From contig CAZBXB010000004.1 in NCBI GenBank assembly GCA_964496075.1, forward strand, positions 1-32,048: a stretch of 32,048 nt of DNA, in the 5' to 3' direction. Position 1 is the first letter of the stretch. The number at the start of each line of letters is the position of its first letter. The translations under genes were made by a program, and so were the position numbers. This DNA is from UBA1372 sp964496075 (GTDB lineage Bacteria > Patescibacteriota > Microgenomatia > UBA12405). The notes under the pieces were generated by a model. The model was not told the origin of the DNA. It saw only the letters and a program-made list of their open reading frames with translations, and made no database searches. Below, piece by piece: positions 7,110-14,761 of the stretch.

Positions 7110-7538
7110 TTAAAAATCAACGGTGGAATAAGTAATGATAAGATCGAGATCGACTTGTTGCTCAGTTGGAGAAATGGAGCTAATTTGGATGAGATTAGCA
7201 CCGCCTTCGAGGGTGATTGTTTGACTAAAAGCACCAGACTCGTCAGTTTCAATAAAAAAAGAATTTTGTTGGGTGTGGATGACAATTTGACTGGCAGGAG
7301 TGGTCTGACCTTGGATATCGAGTTGGTCGGAATCAACGACAATTTCGTTATCAGGAGAAGTAATGGTTAGAGTATGTTCTGGTTGATTCGGAGTTGAAGT
7401 AAGATCACTAGTTTGGACAATGGGGGTAGGGGAAGCTTGTGACCCTTTATTTTGATTTTTCAGAGAAATAATACCACTGGTTGCACCGAAACCGATGAGG
7501 GCACCTAAGACAATAGCGATAGTGAGTTCTTTTATCAT
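7110..7538 (-). CDS. Membrane-anchored protein with an Ig-like domain (function unknown)
   Basis: The 142-residue protein has one N-terminal membrane segment (about residues 5-26). A Ser/Thr/Pro/Gln-rich linker follows to about 55. The single beta-sandwich-like domain (about 56-135) has the pattern of bacterial Ig-like or carboxypeptidase-regulatory-like repeats: LTITSPDNEIVVDSDQLDIQG, then VIHTQQNSFFIETDESGAFS, then ITLEGGANLIQISS. It probably faces the outside of the cell. It is the first gene of a two-gene minus-strand unit, divergent from the gene at 7567 with only about 28 bp between the starts. Confidence 0.6.
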   Translation of the reverse strand: MIKELTIAIVLGALIGFGATSGIISLKNQNKGSQASPTPIVQTSDLTSTPNQPEHTLTITSPDNEIVVDSDQLDIQGQTTPASQIVIHTQQNSFFIETDESGAFSQTITLEGGANLIQISSISPTEQQVDLDLIITYSTVDF

Positions 7539-7566
7539 TTAAATATATGATATATTAAGATTGGTT

Positions 7567-8121
7567 ATGGATATAAGATATCACGGATTAGAATCAATTA
7601 CCATCAAAAATAAAGCACTAGAAATATTGGTGGGAGTGACTTTTCCTCTGGCTAAAAATGATAGTCAGAGATTGTTGATAGCCAGTCCGTCTTGTGGGGA
7701 AGTCGGATTTGCCTCAATACCAGAAGATAAAGTACTAATAAACGGACCTGGAGATTATGAAGTGGGAGGAGTTGATATAAATGGTTTTGTTTATGGACAA
7801 AAGAGTATCTTTTATAGTGTAGTAGTTGATGGCTACAAAGTAGGTTTGTTATTTGAAGATGGGGCAATTGAAGAAATTAGCGACAAGGTTGATAATTTGG
7901 ATGTATTGGTTTTGTTAAATCCTTTAGTAGGGATGGAGAAAAAACTGGTGTCAATGGTAAAGAAAAGTGGAACTAATTTTTTGATATTGGTGGGAGAAAA
8001 AGAAGATTACAAAGAAGTGGTAGACGCTTTTGACAGAGAGGATATTGAAAAAAGCGATAAGTTTAGTTTGAAAGAAGGCGAGGAGATGGTAGAGGGTATG
8101 GAAGTAGTATTGCTTTCTTGA
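7567..8121 (+). CDS. Degenerate metallo-beta-lactamase-fold protein (UlaG/COG2220-like)
   Basis: The opening MDIRYHGLESITIK and the later INGPGDYEVGGVDINGF segment, then a short hydrophobic strand and an NLDVLVLLNPL stretch, match the CPR version of COG2220 metal-dependent hydrolases. In that family the first strand pair leads into a HxHxDH metal site. Here the metal-binding histidines are absent: the only histidine is that of YHG. The protein therefore probably keeps the fold but not the hydrolase chemistry. ATG 7567 is chosen over TTG 7561, because family members start with M-(D/x)-I-x-Y-x-G. It lies 14 nt before dnaB, so it may be expressed with it. Confidence 0.55.
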   Translation: MDIRYHGLESITIKNKALEILVGVTFPLAKNDSQRLLIASPSCGEVGFASIPEDKVLINGPGDYEVGGVDINGFVYGQKSIFYSVVVDGYKVGLLFEDGAIEEISDKVDNLDVLVLLNPLVGMEKKLVSMVKKSGTNFLILVGEKEDYKEVVDAFDREDIEKSDKFSLKEGEEMVEGMEVVLLS

Positions 8122-8135
8122 GATAATTGTCTATT

Positions 8136-9449
8136 ATGGTAAACGAAGTCAGAATGCCACCACAATCTGAAGAAGCTGAGTTGGCTGTATTGGGATCTAT
8201 ATTAATAGATAACGAAGCTATGTTAGCGGTATCTGATTTTTTGAAGCCAGATCATTTTTATTTTCCTAATCACAACTTGATATATGAGGCCATGTTGTAT
8301 TTGTACGAAAACAGATCGGCTATAGATATAGTGACGGTGGCCGAAAGACTGAAAGAAGCTAAAAAACTGACAAAAGTGGGAGGCAAAACTTATTTATCAA
8401 AATTAGCCAATGAAGTACCGACTTCGGCCAATGTGGAAAGTTATGGACAGATAATAAAATCTTTATCGGCCAAAAGGGAGTTAATAACGGCAGCAGCCAA
8501 AATATCTGAAAGCGCCTTTAGCGCAACTGTGGGAAGTAACCAGCTTTTGGATATGGCTGAGCAAGAAATATTTGCGCTAACAGAGAGGCATATAAAAAAC
8601 AAGCCAATTTCGATTCGAGAAGTATTAACCTCAAGCTTTGACAGGCTTGATGAATTGCAAAAACTGGGAGATGGACTTAGGGGTATACCGTCTGGCTTTA
8701 AAAGTTTGGATGATACATTGGCTGGAATGCAAAATAGTAACTTGATTGTATTAGCGTCTAGACCTGGTGTAGGCAAGACTGCTTTTGCCCTAAATATTGC
8801 CAGATATGTGGCAGTAGAAAAGAATTTGCCAGTCTGTATGTTTTCGCTGGAAATGAGCAAGGAAGAACTAGTTGATAGACTTTTAGTAAGACAGGGATTG
8901 ATTGACTCTTGGAAGCTAAAAACCGGTAGATTGTCTGATACTGATTTTGCGGCTTTGTCGGAAGCAATGGGAGTGTTGGCAGAGGCGCCTTTGTATATTG
9001 ATGATACACCCGGACTAACCGTAACTGAAGTAAGAACAAAGGCCAGAAGACTTCAAGTCGAAAGAGATATTAAACTAATTATTGTTGACTATTTGCAATT
9101 AATGCATGGACATACTAAAGACAATAGGGTACAGGAAGTGTCTGAGATCTCTCAGGGATTGAAGAATTTGGCTCGTGAGTTAAAAATACCGGTGTTGGCG
9201 GCAGCTCAATTGTCAAGGGCTATGGAGGCTCGAGGCGGTAAACCAAGATTGTCTGACCTTCGCGAAAGTGGATCTATTGAACAAGATGCTGACGTAGTTA
9301 TGTTTTTGCATCGGCCAGATGATGAAAATAGAGAAAGTGTGTCTTGTTCGATAGCAAAACATAGAAACGGACCGGTAGGCGAGTTTAATCTGTACTTCAA
9401 TGGTAAACAGATTAGTTTTTTTGATATGGATACGAAAAGAGAGGAGTAG
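8136..9449 (+). CDS. dnaB: Replicative DNA helicase DnaB
   Basis: DnaB is the hexameric helicase that unwinds the fork and recruits primase. The N-terminal domain starts MPPQSEEAELAVLGSILID (family PPxxxEAExAVLGxLL). A linker helix follows, then the RecA-like domain with Walker A ASRPGVGKTAF (about 207-217), FSLEMSKEELVDRLL, Walker B IIVDYLQLM and the conserved LSDLRESGSIEQDADVVMFLHR near the end. The 437-residue length is normal and no intein is present. ATG 8136 fits better than TTG 8127, although neither has a clear Shine-Dalgarno sequence. After the stop come a 74-nt spacer with an AT-rich repeat and tRNA-Leu. Confidence 0.96.
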   Translation: MVNEVRMPPQSEEAELAVLGSILIDNEAMLAVSDFLKPDHFYFPNHNLIYEAMLYLYENRSAIDIVTVAERLKEAKKLTKVGGKTYLSKLANEVPTSANVESYGQIIKSLSAKRELITAAAKISESAFSATVGSNQLLDMAEQEIFALTERHIKNKPISIREVLTSSFDRLDELQKLGDGLRGIPSGFKSLDDTLAGMQNSNLIVLASRPGVGKTAFALNIARYVAVEKNLPVCMFSLEMSKEELVDRLLVRQGLIDSWKLKTGRLSDTDFAALSEAMGVLAEAPLYIDDTPGLTVTEVRTKARRLQVERDIKLIIVDYLQLMHGHTKDNRVQEVSEISQGLKNLARELKIPVLAAAQLSRAMEARGGKPRLSDLRESGSIEQDADVVMFLHRPDDENRESVSCSIAKHRNGPVGEFNLYFNGKQISFFDMDTKREE

Positions 9450-9462
9450 AAGAGAAATTAAC

Positions 9463-9487
9463 CAATTTACAATTTTCAATTTTCAAG
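9463..9487. repeat. Dispersed CAATTTACAATTTTC intergenic repeat, copy 2
   Basis: The core at 9463-9477 is identical to the copy at 4567-4581 and is followed by a further AATTTTC unit. It lies in the short spacer between dnaB and tRNA-Leu. Confidence 0.55.
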
Positions 9488-9523
9488 TGTCATGAGATAA
9501 TAGGAAGATTCGATGAAGACATA

Positions 9524-9607
9524 GCCGAGGTGGCGGAATTGGTATACGCGTAGGTCTCAAAAACCTATGGTGGCAACATCGTGAGGGTTCGATTCCCTCC
9601 CTCTGCA
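9524..9607 (+). tRNA. tRNA-Leu (anticodon CAA)
   Basis: This is a class II tRNA. The anticodon stem TAGGT/ACCTA encloses a CTCAAAA loop, giving anticodon CAA (codon UUG). The long variable arm has a GGTG/CATC stem with a GCAA loop, and the T arm is GAGGG-TTCGATT-CCCTC. The acceptor arms GCCGAGG and CCTCTGC pair except for a C3-U70 mismatch. Discriminator A73 is present. The next bases are CCG, so CCA is not encoded and must be added. Confidence 0.9.
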
Positions 9608-9616
9608 CCGTCTCCA

Positions 9617-10279
9617 ATGGTAAAATTAATTATGGCCTTAGTTTATATAAGTAGAGTATTGGCAGTATTGGTGTTTGCTTACTTGGTGTGGAAGAAAACA
9701 AGGGATGAACTGGGGCAGGATACAAATTCATTTCTGTGGTCGGCTCTGGTAGCCTTTTTTATTGGGGGTAGAGTAGGCTTTGGATTTACCAATCTACTTG
9801 ACTGGAATATCAGTTTGTGGGATTGGCTATTTTTTTGGGATAATCCCGGATTTAATCTTCTGGTGGGACTGATTAGCTTGGTATCTTTTGTGATGCTATA
9901 TACTATGTTTGAACGATGGAGTTTTGTAGAATTGGTGGAAGATTTGGTGATTCCGGGAGTGATGTTAAGCTTTTTTTGGCTACTACCGGTGTGGTTTGGT
10001 GATAAGAATGTAGTGGATATGTGGATAGTTGGAGGACTGATGTTGATATTTGGATTAAGTTTCTGGGCTAGAAAATATAGATCTTTTTATTGGTATAAAA
10101 GCGGAAAGAAAGGCTTTTTGTTTTTGTTTTCGGGTTTAATATTTTCGATCTTGATGTTTGTAGCTAGTTTTGTGGTTGAAATGAGTTTGTTTTATCGGTA
10201 TTTAGCTTTGGTTTTTAGTTTGATTTTTTTGATAAGCTTGGTTATGCTTGGAGAGTTATTTAATTCGGAGAAGAAGTAA
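9617..10279 (+). CDS. Polytopic membrane protein, divergent Lgt-like (prolipoprotein diacylglyceryl transferase family?)
   Basis: About seven hydrophobic segments span the 220 residues. An FFIGGRVGFGFTN motif (about residues 47-59) resembles the IIGGRLGYV motif of Lgt. A DNPGFNLLVGLISLV stretch follows where Lgt has GGxSFHGGLLG, and then an ELVEDLVIPGVML segment resembles the Lgt LADxxAPA helix. The essential Lgt His and Arg motifs are not evident, so if it is Lgt it is degenerate or highly divergent. lspA, which acts in the next step of lipoprotein maturation, lies two genes downstream, and this supports the idea. The start must be ATG 9617 or 9632, because the frame further upstream runs through tRNA-Leu. 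Confidence 0.5.
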   Translation: MVKLIMALVYISRVLAVLVFAYLVWKKTRDELGQDTNSFLWSALVAFFIGGRVGFGFTNLLDWNISLWDWLFFWDNPGFNLLVGLISLVSFVMLYTMFERWSFVELVEDLVIPGVMLSFFWLLPVWFGDKNVVDMWIVGGLMLIFGLSFWARKYRSFYWYKSGKKGFLFLFSGLIFSILMFVASFVVEMSLFYRYLALVFSLIFLISLVMLGELFNSEKK

Positions 10280-10280
10280 T

Positions 10281-10655
10281 ATGACTAAAAATAGTAACAA
10301 GGTTGCTTTTCCTGCCAAATTTTTGGTACCAATTGGACATTTTTTAGAAAATGAGATTAAAAAGCTAAAAAAGACACAGGATTCGCTTGAAGAAGGGGAT
10401 CCTTTTACCGATACTGATAGAGCCAGTCAGAATTCACTTGAAGAAGATGTAGATGAACAAGTAGGTCATTTGCATTCTGAAGTAAAGGTAAACTTTTTGT
10501 CAAGACAGATAGTTCAAATTAGAAAGGCTTTGGCCAGAATAAAGTTGGGCAAATATGGCTTGTGTGAGAGTTGCGGTAAGATAATTGACACCGATAGATT
10601 GGCAATAAAGCCAGATGCTACAATTTGTGTTGAGTGTGAAAAAAATAAGGAGTAG
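10281..10655 (+). CDS. DksA/TraR-family zinc-finger protein
   Basis: The 124-residue protein has an N-terminal coiled-coil region, a middle stretch resembling the DPxDxADxASxxxE motif (DPFTDTDRASQNSLEEDVDE), a second helix (RQIVQIRKALARIKLGKYG) and a C-terminal zinc finger with four cysteines (CESC...CVEC). These features mark the DksA/TraR/YteA superfamily, whose members bind RNA polymerase through the secondary channel or have general stress roles. The helical tip Asp pair of DksA is not clearly recognisable, so a ppGpp-linked role is uncertain. ATG 10281 follows a GGAG at 10267-10270. It overlaps the start of lspA, an arrangement seen in other bacteria. Confidence 0.8.
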   Translation: MTKNSNKVAFPAKFLVPIGHFLENEIKKLKKTQDSLEEGDPFTDTDRASQNSLEEDVDEQVGHLHSEVKVNFLSRQIVQIRKALARIKLGKYGLCESCGKIIDTDRLAIKPDATICVECEKNKE

Positions 10656-11016
10656 GGTAAGTGTAATTTTGTTACCAGTATCATTGTGGTTAGCTCACAG
10701 TTTTTTGGCGGCTAGACTTGAGGTGATACAAAATAGGGGAATCAGTTTTGGTGTTAACTTGCCGATGACAGAGGTGTTTTTAGTGATGTTTTTGGCAATA
10801 TTAGCGCGAGAGATAGTGAAAAGTTTTAAATGGTCAACATATTTGGTGTTTGTAGGTGGATTGATAAACTTTGCTGACAGACTTTTAGTGGGTTTTGTGA
10901 GAGACTATTTCAAGGTCATATTCTTTTATAATAACTTGGCAGATTGGGTTATATTTGTTGGCGTGATGCTATATTTTGCCAATTTTTTTGATGAAACAAA
11001 CAGACATAGTCTTTGA
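10636..11016 (+). CDS. lspA: Lipoprotein signal peptidase (signal peptidase II)
   Basis: LspA cleaves the signal peptide from prolipoproteins in the membrane. Family motifs are present: IQNRGISFG (residues 31-39; family NxGxAFG), VGGLINFADRLLVGFVRDY with catalytic Asp81, and YNNLADWVIFVGV with the second catalytic Asp103. Four membrane segments can be traced. At about 126 residues it is shorter than usual (150-170), with a reduced N-terminal part. GTG 10636 is the likeliest start, overlapping the zinc-finger gene by 20 nt. TTG 10630 and ATG 10615 are alternatives. Its order with an RluD-like gene directly downstream is conserved in many bacteria. Confidence 0.88.
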   Translation: MKKIRSRVSVILLPVSLWLAHSFLAARLEVIQNRGISFGVNLPMTEVFLVMFLAILAREIVKSFKWSTYLVFVGGLINFADRLLVGFVRDYFKVIFFYNNLADWVIFVGVMLYFANFFDETNRHSL

Positions 11017-11653
11017 AGACAAGAACATGATGGTGTTGGAGAAGAGTAGTGGGGTGGTGACTACCAAAGAGGGTGGTGATAAAAATACGGTTGAGGATTG
11101 GTTGGTGGAAAATTTCAAGTGGGCGGTCAAAATGAACAGGGCTGGGATAGTACATAGGCTGGATAAAGGTACTTCCGGCTTATTGCTAGTAGCCAAGACG
11201 GAGAACAGTTTTTTTTACCTAAAACAACAGTTTAAGAAGAGATTGGTTTATAAGGAATATTGGGCTTTAGTGGAAGGAGATGTCAGCTTTGAAGGCGAAA
11301 TGATGCTACCAATTGGAAGAAGTAAATATAATTTTTTAAGATGGGCAGTAAGCGAACTGGGTAAAAGAGCATGGACGACTTTTGAGTTGATGGAAAAATT
11401 TGAAATGGGGGGGAAAAAATATAGTTTGGTAAAAATAGTTCTAAAAACAGGTAGAACACATCAGATAAGAGTGCATTTTTCCCACCTTGGTTGGCCATTA
11501 GTAGGTGATAAATTATATGGAGGCAAGCTGGACTTGATAAGCAGACCATTTTTGCATGCTAAAAAAATTGCTTTGGTTGGAATTGATGGTGTTAATTTTG
11601 AGTTTGAAACAGATTTGAGTGATGACCTGAAGTTGGTATTGGAGGGGAGATGA
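10991..11653 (+). CDS. RluA-family 23S rRNA pseudouridine synthase (RluD-like, no S4 domain)
   Basis: The enzyme converts specific rRNA uridines to pseudouridine. The catalytic Asp58 lies in IVHRLDKGTSGLLLVAKT (family HRLDxxTSG). The C-terminal motif GRTHQIRVHFSHLGWPLVGD is the family RTHQIRVHLxxxGxPIxGD. The 220-residue protein lacks the N-terminal S4 RNA-binding domain of RluD, so its target cannot be read from the sequence. ATG 10991 is chosen; an upstream TTG at 10976 is possible. It overlaps lspA by 26 nt and ends in an ATGA overlap with the next gene, so these genes are probably translationally coupled. Confidence 0.88.
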   Translation: MKQTDIVFEDKNMMVLEKSSGVVTTKEGGDKNTVEDWLVENFKWAVKMNRAGIVHRLDKGTSGLLLVAKTENSFFYLKQQFKKRLVYKEYWALVEGDVSFEGEMMLPIGRSKYNFLRWAVSELGKRAWTTFELMEKFEMGGKKYSLVKIVLKTGRTHQIRVHFSHLGWPLVGDKLYGGKLDLISRPFLHAKKIALVGIDGVNFEFETDLSDDLKLVLEGR

Positions 11654-12492
11654 AAAGGAAATTGGTACGATTGGGATTGGTTGGAATAATAGGAATTGTT
11701 GTCTTTTTTGTTGATATAAGGCGAGGATTGGGGGTATTTTTTAAAAATGACTATAGACTAGCCATAATGGCTGATAATGGAATAGGATTGGTAAATATAT
11801 CGCCAAATAGGGGAATGGTAAATGTAGTCTATTTTTCGGACAAAGATACATACATTTGGGTGCCTGGTGGCTATGGTTGGTATAGAGCAGATAAGATTAG
11901 TGGCTTACTTAGACAAGAAAAGAAAAGAGAATTGGATGATGATATATTCTTTTATAATTTTGGCTTTAGAGCTGATGCCGTCATATGGGTAAGTGATCTA
12001 AATAATTGGGATCAATGGTCACAGATGTCTGGCAAGATTGGGCTAATTCCGTCGGTGTTTTTTAAATGGCGAAGTTCGAATATGTTTTTTAAAGAAGAAA
12101 ATATTATCGGAGAAATATGGGAAAATGTGGCTTTGGATGAAATACTTAGACGGGAGTTTAGCGATAATGTATTGGTAGAGGAGGGGATTAGGTTGTCGGT
12201 CTACAATGCAACTACAAAGGATTGGCTGGCTGGTTTCTTGTCGGATAGATTGACGTGGGCGGGATTGTCGGTGCTGTCAGTCGGAGATTGGTCTGGAGAA
12301 AGTATCGATAAATGTAGAATAATTTATAAAGATAACTTGGAGGAAACTAAGACATTTGCCTTTTTGAGGGATAAATTTAACAGTTGTGATTTTGTGGCCG
12401 ATAATCAAATGGCCGAAAAAGAGATTGAAATAGTAATCGATAGTGTTTGGGCTGAAATGATAAACTATAGTACTTATGTCAGGACATTCTAA
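11650..12492 (+). CDS. LytR-CpsA-Psr-related membrane protein with LytR_C domain
   Basis: The 280-residue protein has an N-terminal membrane anchor (about residues 8-24). The middle region (about 37-95) resembles a reduced LCP opening: LAIMADNGIGLVNISP, then VNVVYFSDKDTYIWVPGGYG, compare family LLxxIDPxxxxVxxxSIPRDTYVxIPG. The C-terminal part (about 185-272) has the LytR_C pattern, RLSVYNATTKDWLAGFLSDRL, ending in IEIVIDSVW. LCP enzymes attach glycopolymers to the wall. The Arg/Asp residues that bind the phosphate groups are not clearly kept here, so an enzymatic role is uncertain. It overlaps both the upstream gene (ATGA) and yebC (17 nt). Confidence 0.6.
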   Translation: MKRKLVRLGLVGIIGIVVFFVDIRRGLGVFFKNDYRLAIMADNGIGLVNISPNRGMVNVVYFSDKDTYIWVPGGYGWYRADKISGLLRQEKKRELDDDIFFYNFGFRADAVIWVSDLNNWDQWSQMSGKIGLIPSVFFKWRSSNMFFKEENIIGEIWENVALDEILRREFSDNVLVEEGIRLSVYNATTKDWLAGFLSDRLTWAGLSVLSVGDWSGESIDKCRIIYKDNLEETKTFAFLRDKFNSCDFVADNQMAEKEIEIVIDSVWAEMINYSTYVRTF

Positions 12493-13165
12493 ATGGGCTA
12501 ATATCAAAGTCAGGAAAGGTGCGCAGGATAAAAAAAGAAGTGCTGTTTTTACTAAAATGGCAAAAAATATTGTTGTGTCTGTTAAAAGAGGTGGAGGAGT
12601 AACCGATGCTTCTATTAATGCTTATTTAAGAGCGGCTATAGATAAGGCAAAAGAAGTCAATATGCCCAGGGAAAATATTGAAAGAATTTTAAAGAGATTT
12701 GAAGAGAGAGGTAGCAATTTGACTAACATGTACCTGGAAGGCTTTGGACCGGAGAATGTGGGAGTGATAATTGAGGTGGAAACCGATAACAAGATTAGAA
12801 CAAGTAATGAAGTAAAGAGGATTCTTCAAGAATATGGTGGATCTTTAAGTGGAAATAATACTGTTATGTTTCAATTTGATAAAGTGGGTAGGGTAGAGCT
12901 AAAGGAAATAAAAGAGGAGGATTGGGAAAAATTGATAGACATGGGGGCTAGCGATATTTATGAAAATTATGTGGAAATGGAATTTACTAATTTGGGCGGG
13001 TATGTGAGCAAGCTAGAAGATAAGGCAATAGAGGTAGTTGATTTTGGAGGACATCTTAAAGCTAAAATGCCACTGACGATATCTAATAAAGATAGAGTAG
13101 ACGATCTTATTCAAGTACTTGAGGAACTTGATGATGTAGTTAAAGTTTTTGTGGCCTGCCAATGA
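12476..13165 (+). CDS. yebC: YebC/PmpR-family protein
   Basis: The protein opens with MSGHSKWANIKVRKGAQDKK, the near-invariant start of the YebC family. It keeps the middle MPRENIERILKR and YEGxGP-like (MYLEGFGPENVGVIIE) segments and the NKIRTSNEVKRIL stretch. YebC proteins are transcriptional regulators in some species, and recent work links the family to relief of ribosome stalling. The length of 229 residues is usual. In many bacteria it neighbours ruvC, but that is not the case here. It overlaps the LCP-like gene by 17 nt and the next gene by 4 nt. Confidence 0.95.
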   Translation: MSGHSKWANIKVRKGAQDKKRSAVFTKMAKNIVVSVKRGGGVTDASINAYLRAAIDKAKEVNMPRENIERILKRFEERGSNLTNMYLEGFGPENVGVIIEVETDNKIRTSNEVKRILQEYGGSLSGNNTVMFQFDKVGRVELKEIKEEDWEKLIDMGASDIYENYVEMEFTNLGGYVSKLEDKAIEVVDFGGHLKAKMPLTISNKDRVDDLIQVLEELDDVVKVFVACQ

Positions 13166-13944
13166 GTAAAAGATTAAGCTTTGTACTGATATCATTGTTG
13201 TTATCGATTTTGTTTTTTGTGATATTGGGTTTGCCATACGAGTGGCAGCATTTTGCTATAGCCGTTTCCAGTTTGTGGGTAATTTTTGTATATTGGTTGG
13301 CTTTGGGACTTCTAAATTATAAGGATTGGAAACTAAAGACACTTTTGGCCTTTTTACCGGTAGCTTTTTTTGTAGGTTATTGTTTGTTTGTGATATTGTT
13401 GCCTTTTTCCGTACCTCTTGCCTTATTTTTATCAGCTCTATTTTTGATAGTCAATTACGTCATATTCTTGGTGGAAAATATTTTTCTGGTGGCCATAGGC
13501 TATCGAACCGTACCTTTGTATAGAGCGGCTTATACGGTGGCTTTAATAGTCTTGCTGATAGCTTCATTTTTCTTGATTAACAGTATCTTTACAATTAATT
13601 TGGGATTTTGGCAAAATGGCTTAGCTGTACTGGGAGCATCAATGTTGATTTTTGGCTATTTATTTTGGGCGATAACAATCGAACTACCTGATGATGGTAA
13701 AAACAAGAGCTTGAGTTATATCTGGGTACCGGCGCTTATCTTAGGACAACTGTCAGCCGCTTTTTCCTTTTGGCCAATCGGCATTTTTAGAAGATCAATC
13801 TTTTTGGTTAGTATTATTTATGTATTGGCAACTTTAATCCAGGCAGATATTAAGGAAAGGTTGTTTCCTAAAGTATGGAAGGGTATGCTATGGGTGTTTG
13901 TGGCTTTGGTTTTAGGTATTGTAAGTGTCAGTAAATGGCGATAG
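13162..13944 (+). CDS. Polytopic membrane protein (function unknown)
   Basis: The 260-residue protein has about eight hydrophobic segments spaced through its length and short polar loops. A conserved-looking IELPDDGKNKSLSYIWVPALILGQLSAAFSFWPIG stretch lies near residues 174-210, with small charged loops after it. I recognise no enzyme or transporter motif. The style is like several CPR-specific membrane proteins. The ATG overlaps the yebC stop (ATGA), so it is the last gene of the long plus-strand unit from about 9617. An 822-nt gene-free region follows. Confidence 0.6.
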   Translation: MSKRLSFVLISLLLSILFFVILGLPYEWQHFAIAVSSLWVIFVYWLALGLLNYKDWKLKTLLAFLPVAFFVGYCLFVILLPFSVPLALFLSALFLIVNYVIFLVENIFLVAIGYRTVPLYRAAYTVALIVLLIASFFLINSIFTINLGFWQNGLAVLGASMLIFGYLFWAITIELPDDGKNKSLSYIWVPALILGQLSAAFSFWPIGIFRRSIFLVSIIYVLATLIQADIKERLFPKVWKGMLWVFVALVLGIVSVSKWR

Positions 13945-14128
13945 ATAGGTATAATTTGTGTATTTTTATTAAAAGAGTGGGGGAGAAAGTAGGTGAAATT
14001 TAGAGTTAAGGTGACCTTAGTATTGATAATAGAGACCGGAAATAAAAAGCGGGAATTTAGTTTTAAAAATGACAAAAAATTTTTATCAGAAAAAAAATTG
14101 CTTGCCAGGCCAAATAGGGAAGAGGGTA

Positions 14129-14219
14129 GTCCTATAATAATGTGTCCTATAATACACATTTAATTTTCACGATACGTCCTATAATTTTCACAATGATACA
14201 TTATGATATAGTCTATAAT
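14129..14219 (+). repeat. Four direct GTCCTATAAT repeats
   Basis: GTCCTATAAT occurs exactly at 14129-14138, 14144-14153 and 14176-14185, and as GTCTATAAT at 14211-14219. Starts are spaced 15, 32 and 35 nt. Each contains TATAAT in the plus direction. The second is flanked by TGT/ACA arms that could form a small hairpin. Confidence 0.65.
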
Positions 14220-14244
14220 TTATGATATCGATTGATACGGTATC

Positions 14245-14253
14245 TGTGGATAA
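14245..14253 (-). promoter_or_regulatory. Perfect DnaA-box match
   Basis: TGTGGATAA is the reverse complement of TTATCCACA, the consensus DnaA box. It lies 25 nt after the last TATAAT repeat, in an AT-rich region. It is a single copy, and one such match could occur by chance in a window this size. Confidence 0.35.
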
Positions 14254-14488
14254 GTAGCTAAGGAGAAGTAGAAGTGGCCGGATTTGCAAGGGAAGAGGTG
14301 TTATGACAGCCCATTTTTTACTGTTTTATATTAAGAATAAGGCGATACCAGTCTTATTTTGATTATCGGAGTAGTATATTACTCTTTTGAGGGATATTGA
14401 TAATTTATACGTCGCACAATGTATCTTTTGCGACTATGTTTAAAATAGAGAGCAGAGGAGGGTAAATAATAAATAAATTTTCAATTAT

Positions 14489-14503
14489 CAATTTACAATT
14501 TTA
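14489..14503. repeat. Dispersed CAATTTACAATTTT repeat, copy 3
   Basis: Fourteen of 15 core bases match the copies at 4567 and 9463. The surrounding AAATTTTCAATTATC and ATTGAAAAATT make a longer repetitive AT block (14474-14513). Confidence 0.5.
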
Positions 14504-14700
14504 TTGAAAAATTAAAATATTATTTTGATAAAAAATACACATTTTGACTGATTTCTCTCAAATTGACCCTAATGATTTTTTGGCTTTGGTAGCTATTTCA
14601 TGCTTCCCTAAGCAGAATTATTTGAGGGGAAGGTAAAATTGGCCTAATTTGACGTATAAATAAAAATGACTTCATTAGAGCCTTTTTAAGGCATTTTAAA

Positions 14701-14732
14701 AAAGCAGTCGATTCTTTGGACAGGTCTGCTTT
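14701..14732. repeat. Hairpin (AAAGCAG/CTGCTTT) upstream of the recombinase
   Basis: A 7-bp perfect stem with an 18-nt loop lies 34 nt before the recombinase start. It comes just after a second small hairpin with GCCTT/AAGGC arms (14680-14692). It could be a terminator of an upstream RNA, an attenuator or a protein-binding site. Confidence 0.4.
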
Positions 14733-14755
14733 GCTTTACAGGATGGTTTTGTTGA

Positions 14756-14761
14756 TAAAAT
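14756..14761 (+). promoter_or_regulatory. Candidate -10 element for the tyrosine recombinase gene
   Basis: TAAAAT lies 5 nt before ATG 14767. TTTACA at 14735-14740 could be the -35, with a short 15-nt spacer. The geometry implies a leaderless mRNA. Confidence 0.4.

Noticed and set aside
9581..9616. N-terminal extension MRVRFPPSAPSP of the Lgt-like gene
   Set aside because: It is the translation of the T-arm and acceptor of tRNA-Leu, a known artefact of frames open through tRNA genes. ATG 9617 is the first start outside the tRNA.
13818..14159. Minus-strand open frame of 113 codons
   Set aside because: It lies largely opposite the membrane protein gene, has low-complexity composition and no recognisable family.
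14369..14384. GAGTAGTATATTACTC as a recombinase core site
   Set aside because: The palindrome is imperfect and shorter than a 28-bp dif. It is reported only as part of the gene-free region.
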